A DNA stretch of 64,000 nt from Nitrospira sp. GTDB taxonomy: Bacteria > Nitrospirota > Nitrospiria > Nitrospirales > Nitrospiraceae. The notes beneath the pieces are model-generated. The model was not told the DNA's origin. It saw nothing but the letters and a program-made list of their open reading frames with translations, and made no database searches. The stretch is from assembly GCA_005116835.1 (NCBI GenBank), contig SWDM01000011.1:23915-87914 (forward strand), written 5' to 3'. Below are positions 18,444-27,083 of the stretch, one piece after another. Positions within the stretch are counted from its first letter, which is position 1. Each line of letters opens with the position of its first letter. Made by a program: the position numbers and the translations under genes.

Positions 18444-19631
18444 TCAACAGCAGCCTCCATTGGGAGAACAGATGACGGCGTCACCGCTGGCACTTTGGCC
18501 CGCGCGGTTGATGATCGCGAAATGAGGGGCGTAGCCGTCGGCTCCTAATACGGCCAGGGTCTTGGAACAGATCTCCAGTGGCTCACCGCGGCGATAGATA
18601 TGGTGATCGTCATCGGCGGCTTCGATGAAGGGTCCGGCGAGCATGGCAAAGTGCCCTTGCCAGGTACATAGAGTGTCTGCCGGATAGATCGCCGTCCATC
18701 GGTCGTCGGCTCGATCCAACCAGAGTGGGCGAGGGGACAGGATAAAGTGAGAAGCCAATGGAACCAGGCTCAACAGGCGTACAGTCTCTGGCGTGATCGG
18801 CTGGGGGATGCCTCGAAGATAGGTCGTGCCCAGTTCATCGACCACTCGGCTGAACGGCCCGCGGAGCGTGGCATAACGGACATCCGATAGGGGTGCGCTC
18901 GCAGGGAGCTTATATCCCGTCAAGGTGACGGAGAAGAAGTGGATGCCGTCGATCACCTGCCAGGGCGAGGTCTTGATCAGGTGAATGCCCAGGAAGCCAG
19001 CTCCCACCATCCCTGCAATATAGTCGGTGAGCGTCAACGCCCCAGAGAGGCAGTTGCCCCACTTGTCAGCGTCATGCACCAAATACTGCGGAACTGGCTG
19101 ATCGGCCACGATGTCGGAGATCGTAAATCGTCCACCCGGCTTGGCAACGCGAAACATTTCCCTGAAGACTTTCCGTTTATCCGGCGCCAGGTTGATCACA
19201 CAGTTGGAGATGATCAGATCGATGGTGCCGTCGATCACCGGTATTGCGTCCGCCATTCCTTTGCGAAACTCGACATTAGAGGAGGTATAACCCAGATTGG
19301 CTGCGACGAGTGGGGCGTTCTTCCGGGCGATGGCCAGCATCGTATCAGTCATGTCGATTCCGATGACGTGACCAGTGGGGCCGACGAGCCGGGAGGCTTC
19401 GAAACAATCGATGCCGCCACCTGAACCGATATCCAGCACGGTTTCCCCTAGGGAGACGGTCTTGAGTCCGGCCGGCGTCCCGCAACCATACGAAATCTTG
19501 AGGACTTCTTCAGGGATGAAAGATTGGAGATCGGCCATGTCGTAACTGGTCGGACAACACATCTGCTCGCCTGTCGATGCGGCCTTGGCGTAGCGGTCAC
19601 TGACTTTCTGGGTGATTTCATCAATGGGCAT
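18444..19631 (-). CDS. arsM: ArsM: arsenite S-adenosylmethionine methyltransferase
   Basis: 395 residues from ATG 19631 (GAGGA upstream). The SAM site is VLDIGSGGGIDCFEAS. Candidate arsenic-binding cysteines occur in the usual places: the MCCPTSYD segment, SYGCG, SNCVINL and NCLSGAL. A C-terminal domain of ~120 residues ends in a Cys-Cys pair. ArsM converts arsenite to mono- and dimethyl-arsenicals. With arsS next to it, an arsenosugar-type product is likely. Confidence 0.88.
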   Translation of the reverse strand: MPIDEITQKVSDRYAKAASTGEQMCCPTSYDMADLQSFIPEEVLKISYGCGTPAGLKTVSLGETVLDIGSGGGIDCFEASRLVGPTGHVIGIDMTDTMLAIARKNAPLVAANLGYTSSNVEFRKGMADAIPVIDGTIDLIISNCVINLAPDKRKVFREMFRVAKPGGRFTISDIVADQPVPQYLVHDADKWGNCLSGALTLTDYIAGMVGAGFLGIHLIKTSPWQVIDGIHFFSVTLTGYKLPASAPLSDVRYATLRGPFSRVVDELGTTYLRGIPQPITPETVRLLSLVPLASHFILSPRPLWLDRADDRWTAIYPADTLCTWQGHFAMLAGPFIEAADDDHHIYRRGEPLEICSKTLAVLGADGYAPHFAIINRAGQSASGDAVICSPNGGCC

Positions 19632-19871
19632 AGCATCCTCATTGGGAAATGAACATATAGATACAGTCCATGTATCAACTCCCTCCATAGTACGTCAACT
19701 CTGTTTTCCCCAGGTTCCCCGCCACGTATAAGTTGGGGAGCAGGACCACTTGCACGGGCCAAATGGCGTAGTCCAATGGGGAGTCGCTTGAGCCTGGACT
19801 ATCTTACAGCCACGAGATGCAAACATGGGATCGCTCTTGGGGTGATCCCTCCCGTGAAGGCCCACTGAGTC

Positions 19872-20249
19872 CTATCGACAACGAGAAACATCATCTGCCT
19901 GCATTCGCCAGAGCCACCAATAGACTGCAGCATTGAGGACGACCACCACGGTGCCCAATAACAACTGAAGGTTTCGTGTGAGATCTCCAGGGTAGAGTAC
20001 CGGTATCAGATATTGTGCGATGAAGTCAGAACGATAGGAGGTCTCACCGCCCTGTGTGCGCAGCCAATTTTCCAGTGGTGTAAGTGGGCAGATCCAGCCG
20101 GTGAATTCGACGACCGCGCCCCAGGCAACCGTCGGCAGGTGCAGCCATGCGACGCGCCGCCACTTCAGTACAAGTAGTCCCCCGCAGAGGACGAAGGCCA
20201 CGAAAGTTAGATGAACGATGAGAACCAAATCAGCCAAGAGTGGGTACAT
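19872..20249 (-). CDS. DUF2784 family membrane protein
   Basis: 125 residues from ATG 20249, with three or four transmembrane helices and the DUF2784 hallmarks LIVHLTFVAFVLCGG, EFTGWICPLTPLENWLR and YPGDLTR. The function of the family is unknown. It follows the DUF488 gene by 11 bases in the same direction, so they are likely co-transcribed. Confidence 0.85.
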   Translation of the reverse strand: MYPLLADLVLIVHLTFVAFVLCGGLLVLKWRRVAWLHLPTVAWGAVVEFTGWICPLTPLENWLRTQGGETSYRSDFIAQYLIPVLYPGDLTRNLQLLLGTVVVVLNAAVYWWLWRMQADDVSRCR

Positions 20250-20260
20250 GACGGACTCTG

Positions 20261-20812
20261 TTAGAACAAAGAAGGGGAGTCGGTCGGTTTCGGATAGGTC
20301 AGCGAGCCATTCTCGACCTGGGCAAATGATGTGAGGACGTGTTGGGTGGCTTTCTCGGAAGACATAATATGCTGGATGCCCCAACCGTGGGTCATCAGCG
20401 CATCGGCAATCAACGACCGATGGCAGCGCCACGGCACCGCTTCCGCGCACATGATTGCCGTCTTCATGTCCGTGCCATACGCCATCAGCTCTTCAAGGCC
20501 TCTTTGAAATTCCTCCATCTGCATATAGTCGGCGTATCCGCGAAAGCCGGCGTTTCTCCATCCGCTGTTGATCGAATCCTTTCGAGCCTTTCGAAGGCCC
20601 CCAAGTGCAGGTAGATGGAGAGAGTTGAGGCCGGCCTCGTTCAGGATCGTGGCCAAGGCATCGGCATTAAACTGCGGATTGTGTCGTGAGCGTGGGATCG
20701 TTCGGACATCCACGAGGAGCCGGATCTCATGCGCGCGCAAGACATCGGTAAACTCCCCAATCGGTCTGGTCGAATGGCCGATGGTCCAGATAGTCGGTTG
20801 TCTAGCCTGCAT
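20261..20812 (-). CDS. DUF488 domain protein
   Basis: 183 residues. TIWTIGHSTRPIGEF opens the domain, and VDVRTIPRSR, LPALGGLRK and CAEAVPWRCHRSLIADAL are DUF488 blocks, with conserved Cys and Arg residues. The biochemical role is not established. The first three codons lie inside the terminal repeat of the 194-bp element at 20803, so the insertion has either replaced or supplied the start codon. Confidence 0.85.
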   Translation of the reverse strand: MQARQPTIWTIGHSTRPIGEFTDVLRAHEIRLLVDVRTIPRSRHNPQFNADALATILNEAGLNSLHLPALGGLRKARKDSINSGWRNAGFRGYADYMQMEEFQRGLEELMAYGTDMKTAIMCAEAVPWRCHRSLIADALMTHGWGIQHIMSSEKATQHVLTSFAQVENGSLTYPKPTDSPSLF

Positions 20813-20996
20813 GTTTCATGACGGTTCGTTGCGAAATCGCGCAGTCGCGTTGCGAGACGGGCACGCAGAGCCGTGAGCTTCCAAGGCGTACTTGAATAGT
20901 ACGTCGAGGGAGTGAGCGGCGAGCCTGCCCGCCGAAGGCGTGTCGCAGCAGCGAATCCGCGATTGCAGCAGAAGTGTTCATGAATTATGCAGGCTA
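20803..20996. mobile_element. 194-bp MITE-like element, copy 1 (TA-flanked terminal inverted repeats)
   Basis: Begins TAGCCTGCAT and ends ATGCAGGCTA, a perfect 10-bp inverted terminus whose similarity continues inward (TTCATGAC at the left, GTTCATGAA at the right). The interior contains a hairpin CGTACT-TGAAT-AGTACG. The same 194-bp length and design recurs at 37156-37349. It carries no coding capacity, consistent with a non-autonomous element moved by a TA-targeting transposase that is not in this window. Confidence 0.8.
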
Positions 20997-21056
20997 AGCA
21001 TGGAAGTAGTGTGGCATAGCGAACAGAGAATCGCTATGGCTTGGTAAGGGAGGGAA

Positions 21057-21548
21057 TCAATCAGGCGGCAATTTTTCGGGATCGATTTCTAGTAGCTGTA
21101 GCCGACCGTTGGCGATGTGCTCGGTCTTGTACAGGCGGTTGCCCAGTTGCATGGTTCCTACAAGGACATTCCCGTTGACGACAAAGGTAAAGCTTCCCTT
21201 CGAAGGTGGCTTGAACGTACCGCGGATGATGGCACTATCGTTGCTGCGGGAGACGGTCGATGTGATATCTAACTCGAGGTGAGCGCCATCAAAGAGCTCA
21301 ATAGCAATCCTGGGATGGGGCCTGGCCCCGGCATCCTTCAATATGATCAGGAGCGGGAGATCGAGAGCAATTGCCTGATCGCGAAGCACCCAAGGCCTTT
21401 GTGGCGTAGCAGATCGATCGGCGGATGGAGGGGTAATGACTGTCTGCCATAAGCTCTTCGGCGTCGAACGTTCATCGGCCCAAGCAATCTGACCGACGAC
21501 ACCGATCAGCAATGCAGTGAGGATCATATAGCAGAATCGATTGACCAC
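21057..21548 (-). CDS. Secreted protein resembling a metallopeptidase propeptide
   Basis: 163 residues with an N-terminal signal peptide (about 1-24, cut after AWA). The rest resembles residues ~70-160 of the adjacent peptidase encoded at 21665-23080: both share an ELFD/NLFD block, VGT, a (N/Q)RLYK block and a closing EID..LPPD. It therefore looks like a free-standing copy of that propeptide domain. An inhibitor or folding helper is possible but unproven. The gene lies 116 bases downstream of the peptidase, in the same direction. Confidence 0.6.
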   Translation of the reverse strand: MVNRFCYMILTALLIGVVGQIAWADERSTPKSLWQTVITPPSADRSATPQRPWVLRDQAIALDLPLLIILKDAGARPHPRIAIELFDGAHLELDITSTVSRSNDSAIIRGTFKPPSKGSFTFVVNGNVLVGTMQLGNRLYKTEHIANGRLQLLEIDPEKLPPD

Positions 21549-21664
21549 AGATTCGTTTCCATATTAAGGATTCGAGAGGAATGGGCTCCATTATATAGAG
21601 GCGTGCGGCGTGGCGCGATCATGAAATGCTGAAGCGGAGTTGATCGTTGCTGAGCCATTGCCGT

Positions 21665-23080
21665 TCAAGGGGAAATAGTCCGAAGGTTTGCCGGGACTGT
21701 GGGCGGCGTTGCATTCGCTGTTCCTGTGCGCCATGCGGAGACGATCAGGCGTACCTCATTCATGGAGCGCGCGTTGTCTGCGGAGTTCGCCGGATTGATG
21801 GCGTGATCGATACCGAGAGGACGGCCATTGTAGAGGAGTCGTGGATTGGAGAAATATTTCACGCGTGGACATGATGTCGGGCAGTTATAGGCCATGATCG
21901 TGCGAAATTTTCCGATTTCATCACGATACCCATAGGAGTAAGAAAAGACGCCCGTTCCCCCTGTGGTTCGATCGTGTGCGTTGCCCATGTTATGTCCCAA
22001 TTCATGGGCGAGAGTATCGTTCGCGAGGCAATCTCGCGCTGTGACGCTGAACGCATAGCTGGCGAAGCCGGCACGCGGCCCGTTCGTCATCACGTACGCG
22101 ATGCCGCATGAGTTGCCGCCGTTGTCCACGATCAATGCGACGAGATCAGCTCTGTGCTGGTCTCTCAATTGATGGACTTGATCCATGATCCCGTCGGTAG
22201 CGCTACGCAAGCGGGTGAGATCGGTGTCCATGGCGCCCGATTCAGAATAGGACACCTCGGCTGTATGGACAAGACGGAGTTGCATCGCGATCTGGCTGTT
22301 ACTATAGGCTTGATTGGCCGAATCGACCGCTAATGTGATCAACGCTTCCATCGCCGCCTGGCCGCCTTCCTGGGTCTTTGCCGCTGATGTGTAGACGACT
22401 AACAGGTCGACGATGGTATCACCAGCTGCTGCAGCCGTCGTATCGGTCTGTTGTGAGGTTCCTTCTGTGGGAGGGACCGCAATGGGATCATCGTCGGTGA
22501 CGACGATGGGATGGTGATCCGGAGGTAAGGCAGCTTCGTCTATTTCTATGAGACGGTGAAGATTGCCTCCGGTCGCCTCGATTTTGTATAGGCGTTGGTT
22601 CGATAGAATCGTGCCGACCATGGTCGTGCCGTGAGCCGCCAGAGTGACATCGCTCCCTGCTTCTCCTCGCAGACGCCCGCGCCAGACCTTCGTCTGTTCG
22701 GGATAATTGCGGGGCTGGTCAAGGTCAAGCGTTCGAGGATCGGCATCGAAGAGATTCAATGTCACGTCGGTTTGAGCCTCAGTTCGAGGGCGACTCATGA
22801 CATCCAGTGCTGCGGGATTGAGAGTCATAGTGCGCTGTCGCCGCACCCATCGTTTGAGTATCTGGGGCTCGGGCAGCGCTCGGGCGATGGCAGGAGGCCT
22901 GGCGGTTGAGGGTTCTGCGAAGAGCGGTATCTGGGATGGTGTCGATGCGGACAGTACGACAGAGGGAGTGCCGAGTACTGTGATGACAAGACAAAGGATT
23001 CTCCCACTGGAGCAAATGGAGGAAAATTGGCGTCCCATATCACTTCTCGATGCTTCTGGAGTGAGCTTAGTCGAACCCAT
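21665..23080 (-). CDS. Secreted reprolysin-like zinc metallopeptidase (metzincin)
   Basis: 471 residues from ATG 23080, which has AAAGGGGG upstream. A hydrophobic signal segment precedes a propeptide-like region, then a catalytic domain starting DLLVVYTSAA. The zinc motif is HELGHNMGNAHD, with a downstream Met-turn candidate TIMAY. This is the metzincin layout. The C-terminus stops at TPPTVPANLRTISP, which resembles the first strand of a fibronectin-III module, so the gene may have been truncated or ended early. Substrate unknown. Confidence 0.85.
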   Translation of the reverse strand: MGSTKLTPEASRSDMGRQFSSICSSGRILCLVITVLGTPSVVLSASTPSQIPLFAEPSTARPPAIARALPEPQILKRWVRRQRTMTLNPAALDVMSRPRTEAQTDVTLNLFDADPRTLDLDQPRNYPEQTKVWRGRLRGEAGSDVTLAAHGTTMVGTILSNQRLYKIEATGGNLHRLIEIDEAALPPDHHPIVVTDDDPIAVPPTEGTSQQTDTTAAAAGDTIVDLLVVYTSAAKTQEGGQAAMEALITLAVDSANQAYSNSQIAMQLRLVHTAEVSYSESGAMDTDLTRLRSATDGIMDQVHQLRDQHRADLVALIVDNGGNSCGIAYVMTNGPRAGFASYAFSVTARDCLANDTLAHELGHNMGNAHDRTTGGTGVFSYSYGYRDEIGKFRTIMAYNCPTSCPRVKYFSNPRLLYNGRPLGIDHAINPANSADNARSMNEVRLIVSAWRTGTANATPPTVPANLRTISP

Positions 23081-23441
23081 ATGGCCCCCTTTCCCTGCTG
23101 CTGGTCTGTGGCAATTCCAGATAGAGCAAGATGGGTACCTTTCCTGTAGGCGGTATCCCTTGAGACGATGGGCTAGGATCTTCTTCAAAATCAAAGGATT
23201 CTGTCGCTAGCAAAAATTTGCTCACAGGTGGCCGTGGGAGGAAGCTTCTCTGTGGGAATAGAAGTGAATGGTGGGGCCTACGCAGAAGCGGTTCGAATAA
23301 ACGATCAGTTACGCTGTGGTGGGAGATGGGGGCTCCTAGGCCTGCAGGTCCTCGGCGGCGCCTCTTCCGGAAATATGGATGTTGGCCTATCGCCTATCGA
23401 AAGGAGGGAAAGAAGGAAGCGAGAGAAAGTGTCCAGGGGCT

Positions 23442-24275
23442 TTATTGTTGCTGCTTACGAGCCACACACCACATGTTGTCATTGGTCCAAAGCCGGTCGA
23501 ATAACGTGAACTTGGCAATCTCGAACCCCTGTTGTTCAAGCATGGTTCGCAAGGTGTTCGGCGTAAAGTAATTCACATGGTCGGGAAGCCGAAATCCGCA
23601 CCACTTTTTCCCTCGCACCCACCGATTCCAGCACCCGTAGTTCGGCAACTTGAGGATAATTGCGCTTCCTGCCCGCAAGACCCGCGATAGCTCTCGCAGT
23701 ACTTCCGCCGGTTGTACTTCATGCTCAAGGTAGCTCTCGAGCAAGGCTCCATCACACGACGCCCTCTCCAGTGATTGGAGTCCCGATAACACGTCGGCAT
23801 GGATAATACGCCCGCCCCGGCTCTCAAAGATCGGGCGGGCGTCAGCCACGATGCGGGTTGAGATTTCAATGCCCAACAGCTTACACGAGGGCGGAAGTGG
23901 GCTGAAATTGCCTAAGCCACAACCAAGGTCAACGATCCAGCCTTGGCGGAAGTACTGATAGCCAAGCGAAACGTGTTTATCCCGTCGTCTGACTGAGTTC
24001 GTAAGGTTCCGTATGCTTTTTATTGCAGATCGAACAACGTACTCGCCGTGACTGTAAGACTTTCGGCGTGTTTCATTCTGAATCCCGGACGTGTTCTCCC
24101 AGGAGAATTCACCTTGCAGGGTGGCATAATCAGGCGGATTCTCCAGAAAAACAAAGCCGCACGTCAGGCATTCCTTGAGAACCCAGTCGCCATGCGAGTA
24201 ACGATTCCTTCTTAGCTGCGCCCCGCTGGTCTTGCAGGCTGGGCAAGTCCTGTTCAGTAACATTGCGTCATCCAT
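23442..24275 (-). CDS. Class I SAM methyltransferase with N-terminal zinc ribbon
   Basis: 277 residues. Two CxxC pairs at the N-terminus (CPACKT and CLTCGF) suggest a zinc ribbon, followed by a Rossmann methyltransferase core with IVDLGCGLGNF and LESYLEHEVQP. This layout is common in polysaccharide or small-molecule methyltransferases near glycan loci. The start is taken as ATG 24275; a GTG two codons upstream is possible. The substrate cannot be assigned. Confidence 0.8.
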   Translation of the reverse strand: MDDAMLLNRTCPACKTSGAQLRRNRYSHGDWVLKECLTCGFVFLENPPDYATLQGEFSWENTSGIQNETRRKSYSHGEYVVRSAIKSIRNLTNSVRRRDKHVSLGYQYFRQGWIVDLGCGLGNFSPLPPSCKLLGIEISTRIVADARPIFESRGGRIIHADVLSGLQSLERASCDGALLESYLEHEVQPAEVLRELSRVLRAGSAIILKLPNYGCWNRWVRGKKWCGFRLPDHVNYFTPNTLRTMLEQQGFEIAKFTLFDRLWTNDNMWCVARKQQQ

Positions 24276-24477
24276 TCGCACATGGCCTCGTGGGCGAGGC
24301 GTTGAAGATTCACGATGAGTACCCACGAGGGAGTTGGTCGATCGTCTTCGATGGCCGGAGTGTGGCCTGTATTACAGAGCCAGACCTAAGGGCCTCTTCC
24401 AACATTACGATTCCACTATAGTCTTGCTTTTGTTGAAAAACCAGACGGAAAGGAGCGGCGATCGCTCAGAGCGAGGA

Positions 24478-24825
24478 TTACGATGAGGCTCTGCGGGATC
24501 GCACCAAGCCTTCGTGACTCTGGTGGGACGGTGTCGCCCATTCTGCTAGATGTTCAGCATCTTCAATGATGTCTACAGGCACTTCATAGAAGGATTTGAG
24601 TGTCTGTTTGGAGTTGGGTTGGAACGGTTTCATTCCCTGTTCTTTGTAGAGGATGACCGTTTTCGGCGTGACTTTGAAGTAGAGCCGCCCCTTATGGATG
24701 ATGCCGAAGAAGACGTCGCGTTGATATAGCCCGTATCCGCCGAACATTGCGCGGCAGGTGACGCCGCGCAGGTCGGCCAGTTGGTCCAGCACGAATTCCT
24801 TGAATCCATCATGCTTCGTCGCCAC
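24478..24825 (-). CDS. TfoX N-terminal-domain protein
   Basis: 115 residues from GTG 24825. DGFKEFVLDQLADLRGVTCRAMFGG followed by GRLYFKV is the TfoX-N domain. In Haemophilus TfoX (Sxy) controls competence, but most isolated N-domain proteins have no tested role. It follows the methyltransferase gene by 7 bases and is probably the last gene of the cluster running from 28371. Confidence 0.85.
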   Translation of the reverse strand: MATKHDGFKEFVLDQLADLRGVTCRAMFGGYGLYQRDVFFGIIHKGRLYFKVTPKTVILYKEQGMKPFQPNSKQTLKSFYEVPVDIIEDAEHLAEWATPSHQSHEGLVRSRRASS

Positions 24826-24832
24826 GGTGGTC

Positions 24833-25690
24833 TCACAGAGGTTTGCGCGCCGCAACCATTCTGACGGCGATGGGGAGTGCGAAGCCATCCGCTCTTCGAT
24901 ACTGGTCGACGGAGGAGACGATGCGGCCACGCGCCGCTGCTTTCTGTTGGTCGGATAATTTAGCGAACAGATTCTGGATTGGTGCGGCGATATCCATGAG
25001 GCTGGCGTAATACTCTTCTCCTGATGGAAATCGCACGTCGGCGATGAATTCTTCTTCACACAGGTTTGTGAACCCTGCCTGCTGCAGCATACCCGCCAGA
25101 TCGCCCGGCTTCGCAAGCTTGAAAATTCCCGGCGCAGTTGGGTCTGGCTGTGGCAGATCCAGGAATTGCTTGATGACGGTGATCGGAATCATCAGATAGG
25201 GGTTCTTGTCCGGTGCAGACCAGACAGCGGCTGCCAGCCAGGCTCCAGGCCGTAACACGCGTAGGATCTCGGCCGCCGCCTTCGGAATCTCTGGAAGAAA
25301 CATCAAACAGAAGCGGCTGGTCACTGCGTCGAATGAGTTCGGTTCAAATGGAAGTGCGGTTACGTCATCGGTGCGGAAGGTCACATTTGCGAGGCCTAGC
25401 GCTGTAGCCTTGCGCCGCGCAGCTGAGAGCATCTGCTCGGCAAGGTCCAGTCCGATCACACTTCCATTTGATCCGATGGTTTGTGCGTCGAGCAGTGCAG
25501 GATAGCCAGTGCCGGAACCAAGATCGAGCACGCGCATGCCGGCTCGCAGTCTGGCATCAGCCACAAGACGGTGATTCAGAAACGCCATCTGCTCGTCGAA
25601 GAACCGGTCCCACTTCTCCCAGCCTCCGGCGACTCTGTTCCAATCCTGCCGTTGGCCTTCGATGATCTGTTCAGGTGTCTGTTGCGCCAT
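24833..25690 (-). CDS. UbiE-like class I SAM methyltransferase
   Basis: 285 residues with motif I VLDLGSGTGYPALL, acidic loop IGLDLAEQML, and FDAVTSRFCLMFLPE, as in the Methyltransf_11/UbiE group. A small-molecule substrate is likely. Its neighbours are small stress-type proteins controlled possibly by the TetR gene at the head of the cluster. Confidence 0.85.
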   Translation of the reverse strand: MAQQTPEQIIEGQRQDWNRVAGGWEKWDRFFDEQMAFLNHRLVADARLRAGMRVLDLGSGTGYPALLDAQTIGSNGSVIGLDLAEQMLSAARRKATALGLANVTFRTDDVTALPFEPNSFDAVTSRFCLMFLPEIPKAAAEILRVLRPGAWLAAAVWSAPDKNPYLMIPITVIKQFLDLPQPDPTAPGIFKLAKPGDLAGMLQQAGFTNLCEEEFIADVRFPSGEEYYASLMDIAAPIQNLFAKLSDQQKAAARGRIVSSVDQYRRADGFALPIAVRMVAARKPL

Positions 25691-25787
25691 GTCTTGTCTC
25701 TCCGTTCGTCGTCCTACGCGGCGGCTTGCACTGGAAACTTCCGGTGCAAGCCGATAGTGGTGATTACCCGCGAGTCTGTGAAGGCCG

Positions 25788-26222
25788 CTACTTGATCATC
25801 TGTAAGGTTTCACGGAGTTCCTTGACCTCCGTAATTGATAGATCCAGATGCTGGTCCCGCTGTGGCTGGTCATCCTTGAATTTCCACAACCGCCAGAAGA
25901 TCGCCGTCAATTCCTTCTTATGCGTCACGGCGAGATCATAAGCCGGCGTCTTGGCTTGTTCCTTCGTGACGTCGCAGTACGAATTGAACAGCGCATGCAA
26001 CTGATTGTGATAGTCGTCCAGGGCCTTGTCGACACCCTTCCCACCCTTGGCGGCACTGGCGCTCGCTTCCATCATGTTCGTTAGATTGATCATTGTCTCG
26101 ACGCCACTGGCGCCTTTGGCTTGCGCCACGTAGTCGCCCGCGCGGGGATAGAACAAATAGCTGCAGCCGGAGAGTCCGACCAGCAGTAATGAAAGAGCGA
26201 ACAATCCAATTATGCGTTGCAT
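25788..26222 (-). CDS. Small lipoprotein of unknown function
   Basis: 144 residues with a clear lipoprotein signal (hydrophobic stretch then LSGC, Cys20). The mature part is helical and charged, with few hydrophobic blocks. I do not recognise a family. It lies in the co-directional cluster between DUF1059 and the methyltransferase. Confidence 0.75.
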   Translation of the reverse strand: MQRIIGLFALSLLLVGLSGCSYLFYPRAGDYVAQAKGASGVETMINLTNMMEASASAAKGGKGVDKALDDYHNQLHALFNSYCDVTKEQAKTPAYDLAVTHKKELTAIFWRLWKFKDDQPQRDQHLDLSITEVKELRETLQMIK

Positions 26223-26249
26223 AGGAACCTCCCTGTGTCCAGATGTCTC

Positions 26250-26456
26250 TTAGACTGTGACGCTGACGGTCTTGATCGCCGCCTTCACTTTGGCTGCCAT
26301 GTCCGGAGGCAGCGACTCCATCTTATGACACTCCTTCGCGTGCATTGCCCCGAGCTTCAACACCTCAGCTTCCGTTTCGGCACGCACCTGGAACGCACAG
26401 CCGGCGCTGGCGTCAACATCAAGACAGCCCAGTTGCTTATATTGTTTGGTCGCCAT
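26250..26456 (-). CDS. DUF1059 family protein
   Basis: 68 residues. LGCLDVDASAGCAFQVRAETEAEVL and HAKECH match the small DUF1059 family, which has conserved Cys and His residues that could bind a metal. The function is unknown. A strong ribosome site (AGAAGGAGA) precedes the ATG. Confidence 0.85.
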   Translation of the reverse strand: MATKQYKQLGCLDVDASAGCAFQVRAETEAEVLKLGAMHAKECHKMESLPPDMAAKVKAAIKTVSVTV

Positions 26457-26496
26457 GATCTTCTCCTTCTGTATGGTTAGATGAATGACGGTACCT

Positions 26497-27000
26497 CTAC
26501 TTCACACGGGTAAATTCAAACCGATGCGGCAGTTCTTTCCCATCCTTGCTGAGCATCCATTCCTGGGTGAAATGATCCTGATCTTGGAAGGTGAACGAGA
26601 CTTTGTGCATGTGCGGGTCTGTCGGGTTGGCAAGATTGGTGATGTCGACGAAATGGAAGCCCAGCATTTTGGCGTTGCCATCAGCCTTATCGGCTCGCAT
26701 ACGTGGCTGGTTGCCGAGCTTACAGTAATGGGTCAGCATGAGGCCTCCCTTGTCGGCATGGTACATGGTCGTCATCACCGGCTTATCAGCTTTCATCATC
26801 GTTTCCACCAGGCTCGTGCCACCGCCGGTCCACTGATATGACGCGGTCATCGGTTTCCCCTCCGGATCCTTGCCCTGCCATTCACCGACGAGCGAGGCCA
26901 GGGGACCGAAGTCGGGCGCGGTCGAGGTATCAGCCCGCACCAGTTGGAACGGCCCTGCAACGGCGTAGAGGATGAGAGAAAGGGTGAGGAGCCATTTCAT
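26497..27000 (-). CDS. Secreted DUF1579-like lipocalin-type protein
   Basis: 167 residues with an N-terminal signal peptide (about 1-23). The mature protein opens GPLASLVGEWQGK and has alternating beta-strand segments ending in WMLSKDGKELPHRFEFTR, the layout of DUF1579/calycin-like proteins. A ligand-binding beta barrel is the usual expectation; the ligand is unknown. The start ATG follows TAAGGAGG. Confidence 0.75.
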   Translation of the reverse strand: MKWLLTLSLILYAVAGPFQLVRADTSTAPDFGPLASLVGEWQGKDPEGKPMTASYQWTGGGTSLVETMMKADKPVMTTMYHADKGGLMLTHYCKLGNQPRMRADKADGNAKMLGFHFVDITNLANPTDPHMHKVSFTFQDQDHFTQEWMLSKDGKELPHRFEFTRVK

Positions 27001-27083
27001 GAAGACACCTCCTTAGGTAAGCGGGACGTTCTGTAGTCAAGCATTTTCGCCGACCCAGGTCAATCTGGCGCAGTACTCAGCTC

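Noticed and set aside
23228..23509. Plus-strand frame upstream of the methyltransferase end
   Set aside because: Glycine-rich with no ribosome site or homology pattern; overlaps the end of a real gene.
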